Below, piece by piece: positions 43,435 through 53,243 of a stretch of 64,000 nucleotides of DNA. The stretch comes from JAMXLG01 sp963818925 (GTDB lineage Bacteria > Vulcanimicrobiota > Vulcanimicrobiia > Vulcanimicrobiales > Vulcanimicrobiaceae), in contig CAWFTN010000001.1 in the NCBI GenBank assembly GCA_963818925.1, forward strand, positions 1,240,001 to 1,304,000, given 5' to 3'. Every line of letters starts with the position of its first letter. The stretch's first letter is position 1. Both the position numbers and the translations under genes were made by a program. The notes beneath the pieces were generated by a model that had not been told where the DNA came from, searched no databases, and saw only the letters and a list, made by a program, of their open reading frames with translations.

Positions 43435-44837
43435 CCAACCGCGCGATCTCCGCGCTCGCGACACTCTTCGTCGCGCTTTTCGTGTTGCTCGCTGCGCGGC
43501 AAACCTACGTCATGGTCATCAAAGGCCCGGATATCGCGGCGAAGCCGTATAATCCGCGGCACGCGCTGCTCGACTCATCGCGCGGACGCATCCTGGCGAC
43601 GGACGGTACGGTCCTCGCGAAAACGGCCGGGAAACAGCGTGTTTATCCGTACGGCGAATCGCTCGCGCAAACGCTTGGCTATGTCTCCGCGCGCTACGGC
43701 ACGAGCGGCATCGAGGACGCGTACGACCGCGCATTGACGCCGCCGGACACGACCGGCGACCCGGCCGCGCAATTCGACGAATTGGTCGCGTCGATTCAGG
43801 GAAAGACGACACAGTCGCATGGCGCGGACGTCGTGACCACGATCGTTCCCGCGATTCAGTCGGAAGCATGGCAAGAGCTCTCGCAGCACGAGCGCGGCGC
43901 GGTCGTCGTGCTCGATCCGCGATCGGGAGCAGTGCTCGCGCTCGCGAGCGTTCCGAGCTTCGATCCGAACGGGCTTGACCGCAGCTTTGCGTCGCTCAAT
44001 GCGGATTCCGACAGTCCGCTCCTCAACCGCGCGATCGACGGGCTCTACCCGCCCGGTTCGACGTTCAAAATCTTCACCGCCGCTTCGGCCCTCGACGCAG
44101 GCACGGTCTCGATGGACTCGCATTTCGATGACCCCGGCTACTATGTCATCGGAGACTTCACGCTGCACGACAACGAGGGCGAAGCGACCGGCTACCAAGA
44201 CATCACCAACGCCTTCGCCCTTTCGAGCAACGTCGACTTCGCGCAGATCGCGCTGAAAATGGGCACCGATCTCTTCTATCAATACCTCGATAAGTGGGGC
44301 ATCGGATCGTCGCTCGATTTCCAGATTCCGGCCCAGACGGACCGGGTGCCCGGCAAAGCGTCCGTCGTGCCGGGAGAGCTGGCGCAAATGGGCTTTGGAC
44401 AAGGCGCCCTCCTCATGACCCCGCTGCAAATGGCGCTCATTGCCTCGACCATCGCTAATAGCGGGAATATGCCGCGGCCCTACATCGTCCGCCAAATCGT
44501 GCGTGACGGGACGGCCGCGAGTATGACGCCTAGCGGCAACCTTGCAAGCCCCGTGTCGGCGGACACCGCCGCGAACGTGAAGAAGATGATGGTCGCTGTG
44601 GTTACGCGCGGAACGGGAATGGTTGCTCAGCTCCCCAACGTGCAAGTTGCCGGAAAGACCGGCACGGCGACGAATCCGCACGGTGCCGCGCACTCGTGGT
44701 TCGTCTGCTTTGCACCGGCGGACCGGCCACGCATCGCCGTCGCCGTGATCGTGGAGAACGGCGGGTACGGGGCAGACGTTGCGGCCCCAATCGCACGCAA
44801 CGTACTGCGCGAAGCGCTTACCGTCGTCAAGGACTAG
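43431..44837 (+). CDS. Class B penicillin-binding protein (PbpA/FtsI-like transpeptidase)
   Basis: 468 residues from the GTG at 43431. A single N-terminal membrane anchor (ISALATLFVALFVLLAARQT) precedes a short dimerisation part. The transpeptidase domain has STFK at 210-213, SSN at 264-266 and KTGT at 408-411, so it should be active and penicillin-sensitive. The length and lack of a large pedestal resemble PbpA of actinobacteria. Like that gene it precedes a PASTA kinase, 19 bases away. It cross-links peptidoglycan in elongation or division. Confidence 0.93.
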   Translation: MTNRAISALATLFVALFVLLAARQTYVMVIKGPDIAAKPYNPRHALLDSSRGRILATDGTVLAKTAGKQRVYPYGESLAQTLGYVSARYGTSGIEDAYDRALTPPDTTGDPAAQFDELVASIQGKTTQSHGADVVTTIVPAIQSEAWQELSQHERGAVVVLDPRSGAVLALASVPSFDPNGLDRSFASLNADSDSPLLNRAIDGLYPPGSTFKIFTAASALDAGTVSMDSHFDDPGYYVIGDFTLHDNEGEATGYQDITNAFALSSNVDFAQIALKMGTDLFYQYLDKWGIGSSLDFQIPAQTDRVPGKASVVPGELAQMGFGQGALLMTPLQMALIASTIANSGNMPRPYIVRQIVRDGTAASMTPSGNLASPVSADTAANVKKMMVAVVTRGTGMVAQLPNVQVAGKTGTATNPHGAAHSWFVCFAPADRPRIAVAVIVENGGYGADVAAPIARNVLREALTVVKD

Positions 44838-44856
44838 CTACGGAGTCGTCCTCACT

Positions 44857-46938
44857 TTGATCGAGCAACAGACCTTTAACAACCGGTATCGACTCGATCG
44901 CAAGTTGGGCGAAGGCGGTATGGCCACCGTGTACAGCGGCACCGATACGCTGCTGCGCCGGCGCGTCGCGATCAAAGTGCTGCGCGCGCAATACGCCGCC
45001 GATGCCGAATTCGTCCGCCGCTTCTATCAAGAAGCCGAATCGGCAGCACGCCTGTCGCACCCGAATATCGTCAATACGTACGATGTCGGACGCGAAGGCG
45101 ATACCTATTACATCGTCATGGAGCTCGTGGACGGTCCCTCGCTCGCCGAGATCATCGCCGCCGACGGCAAACTTCCCGAACCGGTAGCGATCGATTACGC
45201 GGCACAGATCTGTAACGGACTCGCCTTCGCGCACCGTCAAGGATTGCTCCATCGCGACATCAAGCCGGCGAACGTGCTCGTCACCAAAGACGACGTCGTG
45301 AAGCTTTCCGACTTCGGCATCGCGCGCGCCGTGTCTCAACATACGATGGCGCTTACGAAGCCGGGCCTCGTGATGGGCAGCGTGTTTTATATTTCACCGG
45401 AGCAAGCGCAGGGACACGAGCTGAACGAAGCGTCGGATCTTTACAGCGTCGGCATCGTGCTCTATCAAATGTTGACGGGTCAGTTGCCGTATAACGGTGA
45501 GTCGCCCGTGACCGTCGCGCTCAAACACATCGGCGATCCGGTGCCGTCGCTCGATACGAAGAATCTCGGCGTATCACCGGCGCTTGCATCGATCGTCAAC
45601 AAACTGCTTCAGAAACGTCCCGAGAATCGATTCGCATCGGCAAGCGAAGTTGCGACCGCGTTGCGTGAGGCGCGGGAACGGCCGAGCGTCGCCGCCTATT
45701 CGATCAGCGACGATGCGCCGACGCAAATGTTCCGTACGGTGCCTCCGCCGCGTCATTCGCCGATGCCGGACCGCTCCTTTACGTCGATCAGCGAAGAAGA
45801 AGAACGCCGTTCGCGCCTGGGCGGCAGCGCGATCATCATTCTCGTAATTCTTGCGGTGCTTGCGACGGGCGTCGGCTACTTCGTCTTCGGACGCAACACG
45901 ATTTCGCTGCCGGTCGGCGTTGCGACGATCAAAGTTGCGGATTACACGAACATGACCGACAGCCAAGCGCAGGCTGCAGTCGTCAATGCCGGGCTCGTCG
46001 CGCGCTTTATCAAGACGTCCGACGATCGCGTTCCGGCCAATCACATCATCCGCCAGAATCCGCCCGCCGGATCGACCGTGCAGAAAAACGCGACGATCGA
46101 ACTCGTCGTGAGCAACGGCCTGCCGACCGTCGGATTGCGCGACGTCCGCGACTTCAATGCCGCAGATGCGCAGCGGATTCTGCAAGACGACGGCTTCAAA
46201 GTCAAGGTTGCGAAGAAGTACGACAATACGCCCGTCGATACGGTCGTCGATCAGGATCCAAAGGCTGGGTCACGGTTGCGTAAAGCGAGTGCCGTGACAC
46301 TGATCGTTTCGCAAGGACCGGAATCGATCAAAGTGCCGCAGTTCATCGGCCTTACCGCCGACGAAGCCACGGCGCTCGCAAAGAAAAACGGCATCAATCT
46401 CGACACATCCCAGCGCACGGCATCTGCAAGCACGCCGAACGGCGTGGTCGCAACGCAAGATCTCGCACCGGGAACGTCGGTGGATCGCGGCTCAACCGTC
46501 CATGCCGCGATCAGCAACGGCGCCGATGTCACTAACGCCGGTCAAACCGCCTCGGTGCCGAACGTCGTCAATGCCGGGTATCAACAAGCGATAGACGCAA
46601 TTACGAGTGCCGGGTTCACGCCGGTCGTCAAGTACAGCACGCAGCTAGACCGCAATGGCAACATCGTCGATCAGCAGCCTGCGCCGGGGGCGCAAGCGCC
46701 GTCAAATTCGACGGTAACGATCACGCTTTCAACCAACGGTGAGGTTCCGGACACTGACGGCATGGCGGTTCAAGACGCACAAGCACTGCTCCTGAGTTAC
46801 GGCTATCGCGTGACGCAAATCCAGTACACGACCTCTGAAGGAGCCGATGGAAAAGCCGTGCGAACCCTTCCGTCCGCCGGAACGAATCTGGCGCCGGGAT
46901 CCGCACTCACGCTCGTCGTTAATGGAGTCAACCATTAG
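44857..46938 (+). CDS. PASTA-domain Ser/Thr protein kinase (PknB/Stk1-like)
   Basis: 693 residues from the TTG at 44857. The kinase lobe has GEGGMATV at 18-25, Lys40, HRDIKPAN at 132-139 and DFG at 152-154, so it should be active. A juxtamembrane segment runs to 322, a helix at 323-345, and then five PASTA repeats of about 65 residues to the end. PASTA domains bind muropeptides or lipid II, and the kinase controls cell wall synthesis and division. The upstream penicillin-binding protein is the usual partner. A TTG start with a weakly placed ribosome site is less certain than the rest. Confidence 0.94.
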   Translation: MIEQQTFNNRYRLDRKLGEGGMATVYSGTDTLLRRRVAIKVLRAQYAADAEFVRRFYQEAESAARLSHPNIVNTYDVGREGDTYYIVMELVDGPSLAEIIAADGKLPEPVAIDYAAQICNGLAFAHRQGLLHRDIKPANVLVTKDDVVKLSDFGIARAVSQHTMALTKPGLVMGSVFYISPEQAQGHELNEASDLYSVGIVLYQMLTGQLPYNGESPVTVALKHIGDPVPSLDTKNLGVSPALASIVNKLLQKRPENRFASASEVATALREARERPSVAAYSISDDAPTQMFRTVPPPRHSPMPDRSFTSISEEEERRSRLGGSAIIILVILAVLATGVGYFVFGRNTISLPVGVATIKVADYTNMTDSQAQAAVVNAGLVARFIKTSDDRVPANHIIRQNPPAGSTVQKNATIELVVSNGLPTVGLRDVRDFNAADAQRILQDDGFKVKVAKKYDNTPVDTVVDQDPKAGSRLRKASAVTLIVSQGPESIKVPQFIGLTADEATALAKKNGINLDTSQRTASASTPNGVVATQDLAPGTSVDRGSTVHAAISNGADVTNAGQTASVPNVVNAGYQQAIDAITSAGFTPVVKYSTQLDRNGNIVDQQPAPGAQAPSNSTVTITLSTNGEVPDTDGMAVQDAQALLLSYGYRVTQIQYTTSEGADGKAVRTLPSAGTNLAPGSALTLVVNGVNH

Positions 46939-47427
46939 GTGCGCATCTTGGGCATCGACCCGGCGCTGCGCGTTACCGGATACGGGGTCATCGAACGCAC
47001 GCGTTCGGGCGTGAAATTGATTGAAGCGGGCGTCGTGAGCCCGCGCACCGATCGGGCGTTGGAGGAGCGGCTGGCCGAGCTGCACGACGGAGTTCGCGCG
47101 ATTCTTGCGGAAACCGAACCCGACGTGGTTGTCATCGAAGAACTCTACACGACGTATAAGAATCCCATGACGGCGATTCTGATGGGTCATGCGCGCGGCG
47201 TCATGTGCCTTGCCAGCGCGCAGGCCGGTGTGCCCGTTCACACCCTCGGGCACGCGCACGTCAAACGCGCGCTCGTCGGATCGGGGGCCGCGCGCAAGGA
47301 TCAAGTCAACGCGATGGTGACGCGCTTGTTACGCCTTCACGCGGCGCCGAAGCCGAACGACGTCTCCGACGCGCTCGCGATTGCGCTCGCCTATCTGAAT
47401 ATCTCGGATCATGTTCTCGCGTATTAG
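46939..47427 (+). CDS. ruvC: Holliday junction resolvase RuvC
   Basis: 162 residues, GTG start. It cuts Holliday junctions. MRILGIDPALRVTGYGV has the first catalytic acidic residue, Asp7. VVVIEELYTTYKNPMTAI carries the second Glu, and DVSDALAIALAYL near the end the last acidic pair. It overlaps ruvA by 17 bases, giving the order ruvC-ruvA-ruvB, which is a common arrangement. Confidence 0.96.
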   Translation: MRILGIDPALRVTGYGVIERTRSGVKLIEAGVVSPRTDRALEERLAELHDGVRAILAETEPDVVVIEELYTTYKNPMTAILMGHARGVMCLASAQAGVPVHTLGHAHVKRALVGSGAARKDQVNAMVTRLLRLHAAPKPNDVSDALAIALAYLNISDHVLAY

Positions 47428-48037
47428 CGGAACGCTCATCGATCGCAACGGCGAGAGCATCGTGCTCGACGTCAACGGCCTCGGCTACGACGTCGTCTTG
47501 CCGCCGTGCGTGGCGGAAAAAGTCGCCGCCCCGGCGGGCGACCGCGTCACGCTCGAAATCTTCTCCGTGCTCAACATGGACGGCAACAGCGGGCACTTCA
47601 CGTTCTATGGGTTCACAAATGCGATCGAGCGCGCGTTTTTCGAAGCTCTGCTGAGCGTTGCATCGATCGGCCCGCGTTCGGCAGCACGCGCGTTCTCGCA
47701 GCCTATGTCTCATATTGCGGGCGCCATCGATCGCGGCGATCACGTCTATCTCAAGACGCTGCCGGGAATCGGTCAGCAAAAGGCACGCGACATCGTCGCG
47801 AAACTGCAGGGCAAAGTTGCGAAGTTTCTGCTCATTCAGGACGCGCAGCCGGCGCCGGCAGCGCCGATGCCCGATTTTGCGGATGAAGCGATGGCGGTGC
47901 TGCTCCAACTCGAATACAAGCGCGCGGAAGCGGAAGCAATGATCCGCGAAACGCTCGACGCGGTACCGAGCATCAAAGATTCGGAAACACTGCTCGCGCA
48001 GATATACCGGCGCAAAGCGGAGAAGACACGAGCGTGA
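47411..48037 (+). CDS. ruvA: Holliday junction helicase subunit RuvA
   Basis: 208 residues. It binds the four-way junction and guides RuvB. The N-terminal OB domain (MFSRISGTLIDRNGESIVLDV), the two helix-hairpin-helix motifs (LSVASIGPRSAARAF and LKTLPGIGQQKARDIV) and the C-terminal domain III that contacts RuvB (MAVLLQLEYKRAEAEAMI) are all present. It overlaps ruvB by 4 bases. Confidence 0.96.
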   Translation: MFSRISGTLIDRNGESIVLDVNGLGYDVVLPPCVAEKVAAPAGDRVTLEIFSVLNMDGNSGHFTFYGFTNAIERAFFEALLSVASIGPRSAARAFSQPMSHIAGAIDRGDHVYLKTLPGIGQQKARDIVAKLQGKVAKFLLIQDAQPAPAAPMPDFADEAMAVLLQLEYKRAEAEAMIRETLDAVPSIKDSETLLAQIYRRKAEKTRA

Positions 48038-49104
48038 GCGACGAATCCGCGCGCAAAAAGCTCATCGCCGGCGAAGAATACGACGAAGCCGACCGTCTCG
48101 TCTCGCCCGACGATACCCTCGAAGACGAAGTCTACGGTGCGAGTCTTCGTCCGCGAACCTTCGCGGACTATGTCGGCCAAGAACGCGTTGTCGAAAATTT
48201 GCGTATCGCGATCGACGCGGCAAAGCGTCGCAACGAGACGCTCGAGCACGTCCTATTTTACGGACCGCCGGGCCTGGGAAAGACGACGCTCGCCGCGCTC
48301 ATCGCGCGTGAGATGAACGCGAACTTCCGGCCAACGAGCGGACCCACGCTCGAGAAACCGAAAGACTTGGTCGGCATCTTGACGTCGCTCGAAGCCGGCG
48401 ACGTGCTCTTTATCGACGAGATCCACCGGTTAGGGCGTGTCGTCGAAGAGTTCTTATATCCCGCGATGGAAGACTTTCAAATCGATTTTGTGGTCGATCG
48501 CGGCGCGTACGCAAAGACGATCAAATTGCCGCTGAAGCGCTTTACCCTGATCGGCGCGACGACGCGTGCGGGAATGCTGACGGCGCCGCTGCGCGAACGT
48601 TTCGGCATCGTGCACCACCTCGATTACTATTCTGACGACGAATTGGAGCGCATCGTCACGCGCTCGGCGTCGGTCCTCGGCGTTCCGATCGAACGGGACG
48701 GCGCGGTCACGATCGCCTCACGCAGTCGCGGCACGCCGCGTATCGCCAACCGCCTCTTGCGTCGCGTGCGCGATTACGCCGAAGTCCGCGCCGGCGGCAC
48801 GATCACCGACCGCGTCGCCGACGAGGCGCTGCAACGCGAAGGCGTGGATGCGCGCGGCCTCGACCGTTTGGATCGCGCATTTTTGCGCACGATCGTCGAA
48901 CAGTACGGCGGCGGCCCCGTCGGTATTTCTGCAATTGCGGCAACGCTGACGGAAGACGCCGAGACGCTGGAAGACGTCGTCGAACCGTATTTGCTCAAAG
49001 CCGGATTCGTCGTGCGCACCGCGAGCGGACGCAAAGCCACGCCCGACGCATACCGCCATCTCGGCTCGATTCCGAACCACGCGCAACAGGATCGTTTATT
49101 CTGA
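48034..49104 (+). CDS. ruvB: Holliday junction branch migration ATPase RuvB
   Basis: 356 residues, GTG start. Walker A is GPPGLGKT at 77-84 and Walker B LFIDEIH ends at 131. GATTRAGMLTAPLRERFGI is the sensor/arginine finger region. The winged helix end (RTASGRKATPDAYRHLG) binds DNA. The N-terminal 35 residues are longer than usual and acidic. It shares one base with the gene at 49104. Confidence 0.97.
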   Translation: MSDESARKKLIAGEEYDEADRLVSPDDTLEDEVYGASLRPRTFADYVGQERVVENLRIAIDAAKRRNETLEHVLFYGPPGLGKTTLAALIAREMNANFRPTSGPTLEKPKDLVGILTSLEAGDVLFIDEIHRLGRVVEEFLYPAMEDFQIDFVVDRGAYAKTIKLPLKRFTLIGATTRAGMLTAPLRERFGIVHHLDYYSDDELERIVTRSASVLGVPIERDGAVTIASRSRGTPRIANRLLRRVRDYAEVRAGGTITDRVADEALQREGVDARGLDRLDRAFLRTIVEQYGGGPVGISAIAATLTEDAETLEDVVEPYLLKAGFVVRTASGRKATPDAYRHLGSIPNHAQQDRLF

Positions 49105-50105
49105 TGCGGCGTCTCGCATTTCTCGCCGGAGTGGCCGCCGCGACCGTGACTCCGGCATTTGCGTGCGCGCAAGAAGATAACGAATTCGATCCGGCGTCAT
49201 CGTCGAACGCGCAGGCGTTGCGCGTATTGCTCGGCCGCGGCGACGCGCAAGCGCTGCCGGGCGGCGGGTTCACGTTCGCGGGAAAGCCGTATCGCGGAAC
49301 GTTCGTGCGCGAGCAGGACGGCTCCATCGTAACGACCGTCGGGCTCGAGGAGTACTTGTACAGCGTCGTGCCGCGTGAAATGCCGCCGTCGTGGCCGGCC
49401 GGGGCGCTGCAAGCGCAAGCGGTCTGCGCGCGCACGTACGTGCTGCAGCGCAGCTCCCCGCGCCGCACCTACGATCTCGTACCGTCGGAAGCGGACCAAG
49501 TATACGGCGGAATCCAGAGCGAAACGCCGGCCGCGCGCGCGGCCGTCGATGCGACCGCCGCGCAAGTGCTCCGCTTCGGGGACGGCTTCGCACAGATCAT
49601 GTATTCGTCGTGTTGCGGCGGTCACACTGAAGCGTCGTCCGACGCATGGGGCGGCGCATTTTTTCCCTACCTTTCGGGCGTCATCTGTACGCATTGCAGC
49701 GACTCGCCGAACTATCGCTGGACGCGCGATCTCACACTCGCGCAAATCGGCGCCGCATTTGCGCAGGAGGTCGCGCCCTTCGGCGCCCTTACCGGTATCC
49801 AGTCGGTGGCCGTTGACGGAAGCGGACGCGTTCGCACGGTGGCGCTTACGTGTCAGCGCGGATCCGCGTCAGTCAAGGGCAGTGTGTTCCGGTTGCGCAT
49901 CGGTGCGCGCATCGTGCCGAGCTTACTCATCACAAAGTTCGATACGTCGCCTGATGAGCCGGATCGCATCACGATTGAAGGTGGCGGGCTCGGGCATGGG
50001 GTAGGGCTCTGTCAGTGGGGTGCACGCGGCATGGCGCTCGAGGGCGCATCGTCAAGTGACATCTTGAACTTCTATTTTCCGGGAACGACGATCGGACATG
50101 ACTGA
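49104..50105 (+). CDS. SpoIID/LytB domain protein
   Basis: 333 residues with a signal peptide (LAFLAGVAAATVTPAFA). The SpoIID domain is clear: EEYLYSVVPREMPPSWPAGALQAQAVCARTYV in the first half and GGHTEASSDAWGG later, the site where SpoIID cuts glycan strands. GLGHGVGLCQWGARGMA near the C-terminus is the other signature. It probably acts as a lytic transglycosylase on denuded peptidoglycan or as an amidase enhancer. No sporulation genes are in the window, so a role in wall remodelling is likely. It overlaps the PilZ gene by 8 bases. Confidence 0.92.
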   Translation: MRRLAFLAGVAAATVTPAFACAQEDNEFDPASSSNAQALRVLLGRGDAQALPGGGFTFAGKPYRGTFVREQDGSIVTTVGLEEYLYSVVPREMPPSWPAGALQAQAVCARTYVLQRSSPRRTYDLVPSEADQVYGGIQSETPAARAAVDATAAQVLRFGDGFAQIMYSSCCGGHTEASSDAWGGAFFPYLSGVICTHCSDSPNYRWTRDLTLAQIGAAFAQEVAPFGALTGIQSVAVDGSGRVRTVALTCQRGSASVKGSVFRLRIGARIVPSLLITKFDTSPDEPDRITIEGGGLGHGVGLCQWGARGMALEGASSSDILNFYFPGTTIGHD

Positions 50106-50472
50106 CGGTCAGCAGACGCCGCCCGTGGACGGCGAGTCGAGCGACAAGCGCTACGGGTTGCGATTGCGCAAGTACATCGACGTCGTCGTTGAAGATCCGT
50201 TGTCCTCGATGCTCCTTCGGGGTGCCGTTGCCGACATTTCTCCGACCGGCATGCGCGTCATCGCCGATCAATATCTCCCCGTCGGAACGAAGTACACGTT
50301 CACGATGAAACGCGCGCCGTTTCTGAAGCTGCGCGGCCAAGTGCGCTGGATCCGCGCGTTTCAAGGTGAGACGTATCAAGTCGGCGTGCTGATCGTCGAC
50401 GCAAGTGAAGACGAGCGCAAACGCCTTACAAACTTCCTCGAACTGGAACGTCAGCGCCTCACGGCTTCGTAA
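50098..50472 (+). CDS. PilZ domain protein
   Basis: 124 residues. ADISPTGMRV contains the DxSxxG motif (residues 46-51) of cyclic-di-GMP binding PilZ domains, and the Arg-rich stretch YGLRLRKYIDV before it could supply the ligand arginines, though it is not a standard RxxxR. It is a single-domain protein. It may link cyclic-di-GMP to export of polysaccharide or motility; no diguanylate cyclase is in the window. It sits between the SpoIID gene and queA. Confidence 0.82.
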   Translation: MTDGQQTPPVDGESSDKRYGLRLRKYIDVVVEDPLSSMLLRGAVADISPTGMRVIADQYLPVGTKYTFTMKRAPFLKLRGQVRWIRAFQGETYQVGVLIVDASEDERKRLTNFLELERQRLTAS

Positions 50473-51552
50473 ATGAAGCCCGAGGATTTAGCTTCGGCGT
50501 ATTCGTTCGATCTGCCCGAGGAGTTAATAGCGCAGCATCCGGCGCCCGTCCGGGATGCGAGCCGGTTGATGGTGGTGCTTCCGTCCGGCATCGAACACAA
50601 AATCTTTCGCGATCTGCCGTCGGTGCTGCGGTCGGGCGACGTGCTCGTTCTCAACGAAACGCGCGTGATCGCTGCGCGGCTCTTCGGAACGCGCGCGGGA
50701 ACCGGCGGTGCGGTCGAAGTGCTCTTACTGCATCCCGCCGATGGGGCTCGCTACGATCCGAATGCGAATGCGAATGTGTGGACGGCGCTCGTGCGTCCGG
50801 CGAAACGCCTGCGTCGCGGCGCGACGATTGCATTCGGCGATCTCGGTGTCGCGCACGTCACCGGCAAACTGGAAGAAGGTATCCGCACGCTGCACTTCGA
50901 GGTTCCAATACCGTTCGAATCGTTCCTCGAACGCGCCGGGCGACTACCGCTGCCACCATATATTCGCAATGATTCCGACGAAGCGCAGATACGCTATCAA
51001 ACCGTCTTTGCACGCGAGCCGGGAAGTGTCGCGGCGCCGACCGCATCGCTGCACTTTACGCCGGAGCTGCTCGAAGAGATTCGCGACCGGGGCGTCGAGA
51101 TCGTCCGGTTGACGCTCGACGTGGGGCTCGGGACATTTCGTCCGATGAAAGGCGAGCGCTTGGACGAGCATACGATGCATGCCGAAACGTATGTGATCCC
51201 GCCGGCGACTGCCGAAACGATTGCGCGCGCGAAACGCGAGGGACGGCGCGTCGTGGCAGCGGGAACGACGGTCGTGCGAGCACTTGAAGGCCGCGCTCAG
51301 TCGAACGGCGCGCTCACTGCGGGAGAAGGATCGACGTCGATTTTCATTAGACCCGGCTTTGTCTTTCGCGTCGTCGACGCAATGATTACGAACTTTCATC
51401 TGCCGCAATCGACGCTGCTCGTGCTCGTGAGTGCATTCGCGGGTCGCGAGCGCATCTTGCATGCCTATCGCGAAGCCGTCTCGCATTCGTACCGGTTTTT
51501 CTCATTCGGCGACGCGATGTTTCTCGAACCCCTGCCGAGAACGCGTCAATAA
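50473..51552 (+). CDS. queA: tRNA ribosyltransferase-isomerase QueA
   Basis: 359 residues, normal size. It adds the ribosyl part of SAM to 7-aminomethyl-deazaguanine in tRNA to make epoxyqueuosine. YSFDLPEELIAQHP at the start, VLVLNETRVIAARLFG, RPAKRLRRG, VAAPTASLHFTPELLE, TLDVGLGTFRPM and MITNFHLPQSTLLVLVSAFAG are signatures. It starts immediately after the PilZ stop. No other queuosine gene is present. Confidence 0.96.
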   Translation: MKPEDLASAYSFDLPEELIAQHPAPVRDASRLMVVLPSGIEHKIFRDLPSVLRSGDVLVLNETRVIAARLFGTRAGTGGAVEVLLLHPADGARYDPNANANVWTALVRPAKRLRRGATIAFGDLGVAHVTGKLEEGIRTLHFEVPIPFESFLERAGRLPLPPYIRNDSDEAQIRYQTVFAREPGSVAAPTASLHFTPELLEEIRDRGVEIVRLTLDVGLGTFRPMKGERLDEHTMHAETYVIPPATAETIARAKREGRRVVAAGTTVVRALEGRAQSNGALTAGEGSTSIFIRPGFVFRVVDAMITNFHLPQSTLLVLVSAFAGRERILHAYREAVSHSYRFFSFGDAMFLEPLPRTRQ

Positions 51553-52551
51553 ATGCGTTACGTAGCGATGCGCGACCACGGCGGTCCCGACGTCTTGTAC
51601 GTTGCGGAAGCGCCGAAGCCGCAGCCTGCAGCCGGCGAAGTGTTGATCGAAGTCGAAGCGGCGGGCGTTTCGCGACCGGACGCGCTGCAGCGTGCCGGCG
51701 CTTACCCGCCTCCGTCCGGCGCGTCGCCGAATCTCGGATTGGAAGTCTCCGGCGTCATCGCTGATATTGCGAAGGACGTCGTCGGTTTTCACACCGGCGA
51801 CTCCGTTGTCGCTCTGTGTAACGGCGGCGGCTACGCGGAATTCGTGTCGGTGCCGGCGGGACAAGTGCTTCCGTTGCCGTCGCAATGGTCGTTCGTCGAA
51901 GGCGCGACCCTTCCGGAAAACGCGTTCACTGTGTTCGACAACCTCATCGTGCGCGCGCGATTGCGTGCCGGCGACGTCGCGCTCGTGCACGGAGGAACGA
52001 GCGGCATCGGCACGATCGCGATTCAGATGGCGCAAGCGGTCGGCGCGACCGCTATAGCAACGGCAGGGTCCGACGAAAAGTGCGCGGCCGCGCTAACGCT
52101 CGGCGCGTCGGCGGCAATCAACTATCGCACGAGTGATTTTGTCGAGCGCGTGCACGAAATCACACGCGGACGCGGCGTCGACGTCGTTCTCGATATCGTC
52201 GGCGGCGACTACATCGATCGCGATCTGCGCGCGGTTGCCCTCGAAGGCCGCATTGCGTGTCTTGCGACGGGCGGCGGCGCAATCGCAACGATCGATCTAC
52301 GCTATCTGCTGCAACGCCGGGCGACGATCTTGGGTTCGAGCCTGCGTCCGCGCAGTTCGGACGAGAAGGCGGAGATCGCGCGCGGTTTGCGGGCCAAGAT
52401 GTGGCCGCTGTTGCCGGCGAGAGATCCGATATCTCCGGTCATCGATTCGCTCTTTACGTTCTCGCAAGCCGCGCAAGCGCACGAGCGGCTGGAATCGCCC
52501 GAACACATCGGCAAAATCGTGCTCGTGCCCGACGCGCCCGCCGCTCCCTAA
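51553..52551 (+). CDS. NAD(P)H:quinone oxidoreductase (zinc-free MDR family)
   Basis: 332 residues. The N-terminal GroES-like domain has no zinc-ligand cysteines. The Rossmann fold has LVHGGTSGIGTIAIQMAQAVGA for NADPH, and GADVVLDIVGGDYIDRDL-like sequence further on. This places it in the PIG3/Qor group, which reduces quinones by one or two electrons. It follows queA directly without a gap. A cytoplasmic protective role against quinones is likely. Confidence 0.9.
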   Translation: MRYVAMRDHGGPDVLYVAEAPKPQPAAGEVLIEVEAAGVSRPDALQRAGAYPPPSGASPNLGLEVSGVIADIAKDVVGFHTGDSVVALCNGGGYAEFVSVPAGQVLPLPSQWSFVEGATLPENAFTVFDNLIVRARLRAGDVALVHGGTSGIGTIAIQMAQAVGATAIATAGSDEKCAAALTLGASAAINYRTSDFVERVHEITRGRGVDVVLDIVGGDYIDRDLRAVALEGRIACLATGGGAIATIDLRYLLQRRATILGSSLRPRSSDEKAEIARGLRAKMWPLLPARDPISPVIDSLFTFSQAAQAHERLESPEHIGKIVLVPDAPAAP

Positions 52552-52620
52552 GAAGCAGGGAAGGAACCGGATTGTGAGAGCGAACTCCCTAGGCCTCTGT
52601 TAATAGAATGGTTGATGTTG

Positions 52621-53226
52621 ATGAGTGTAAATACTGCAATTCAATCGTATACGCCGAAGAAATGGGATCTGTCGGGCCTGCAAGGCATTTCCGACGAGAC
52701 GCTGCAAATTCACTTCGGCCTTTACGAAGGCTATGTGAAAAATACGAATACGCTCAACGAGCGCATTTCGGAGTTGCGCGCAGCCGGTAAAGTCAGCGGC
52801 GCGGATCCGGCGTTTGCGGAACTTGTGCGCCGCCTCGGATGGGAATTCGACGGCATGCGGCTGCACGAATATTACTTCGATAACATGACGAAGAATCCGA
52901 CGGAACCCAAGTCGGGACGGTTGTACGATCTTCTCAGCGGGCCGTACGGCGGATTCGACGGCTGGAAGAAAGAGTTCGCGGCGGTCGGCGGGATGCGCGG
53001 TATCGGCTGGGCGATCGCCTACTTTGACCCGAAAGCAAGCCAAATCGTGAACGTCTGGGTCGGCGACCACAACGTGAACAATTTTGCGGGCTGCGAACCG
53101 ATTATCGTGATGGATCTGTGGGAGCACGCCTGGTTCCGCGACTACAAGCCGGCAGACAAAGGCAAGTACATCGAGGCCTTCATCGCAAACATCAACTGGG
53201 GCGCCTGCGAGTCGCGTCTTCCGTAA
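52621..53226 (+). CDS. Iron/manganese superoxide dismutase family protein
   Basis: 201 residues from the ATG at 52621 (in-frame ATG at 52615 and TTG at 52612 are also possible). The four metal ligands of the family fit His31 (LQIHFGLYEGY), His82 (LHEYYFDN), Asp165 and His169 (MDLWEHAW). The alpha-hairpin is diverged from standard SodA/SodB, where a His-His pair is common. It should bind Fe or Mn and dismutate superoxide, but the distance from normal SOD sequences leaves room for a changed role. It has no signal peptide. Confidence 0.82.
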   Translation: MSVNTAIQSYTPKKWDLSGLQGISDETLQIHFGLYEGYVKNTNTLNERISELRAAGKVSGADPAFAELVRRLGWEFDGMRLHEYYFDNMTKNPTEPKSGRLYDLLSGPYGGFDGWKKEFAAVGGMRGIGWAIAYFDPKASQIVNVWVGDHNVNNFAGCEPIIVMDLWEHAWFRDYKPADKGKYIEAFIANINWGACESRLP

Positions 53227-53243
53227 GCGGGAACGGACGTCCC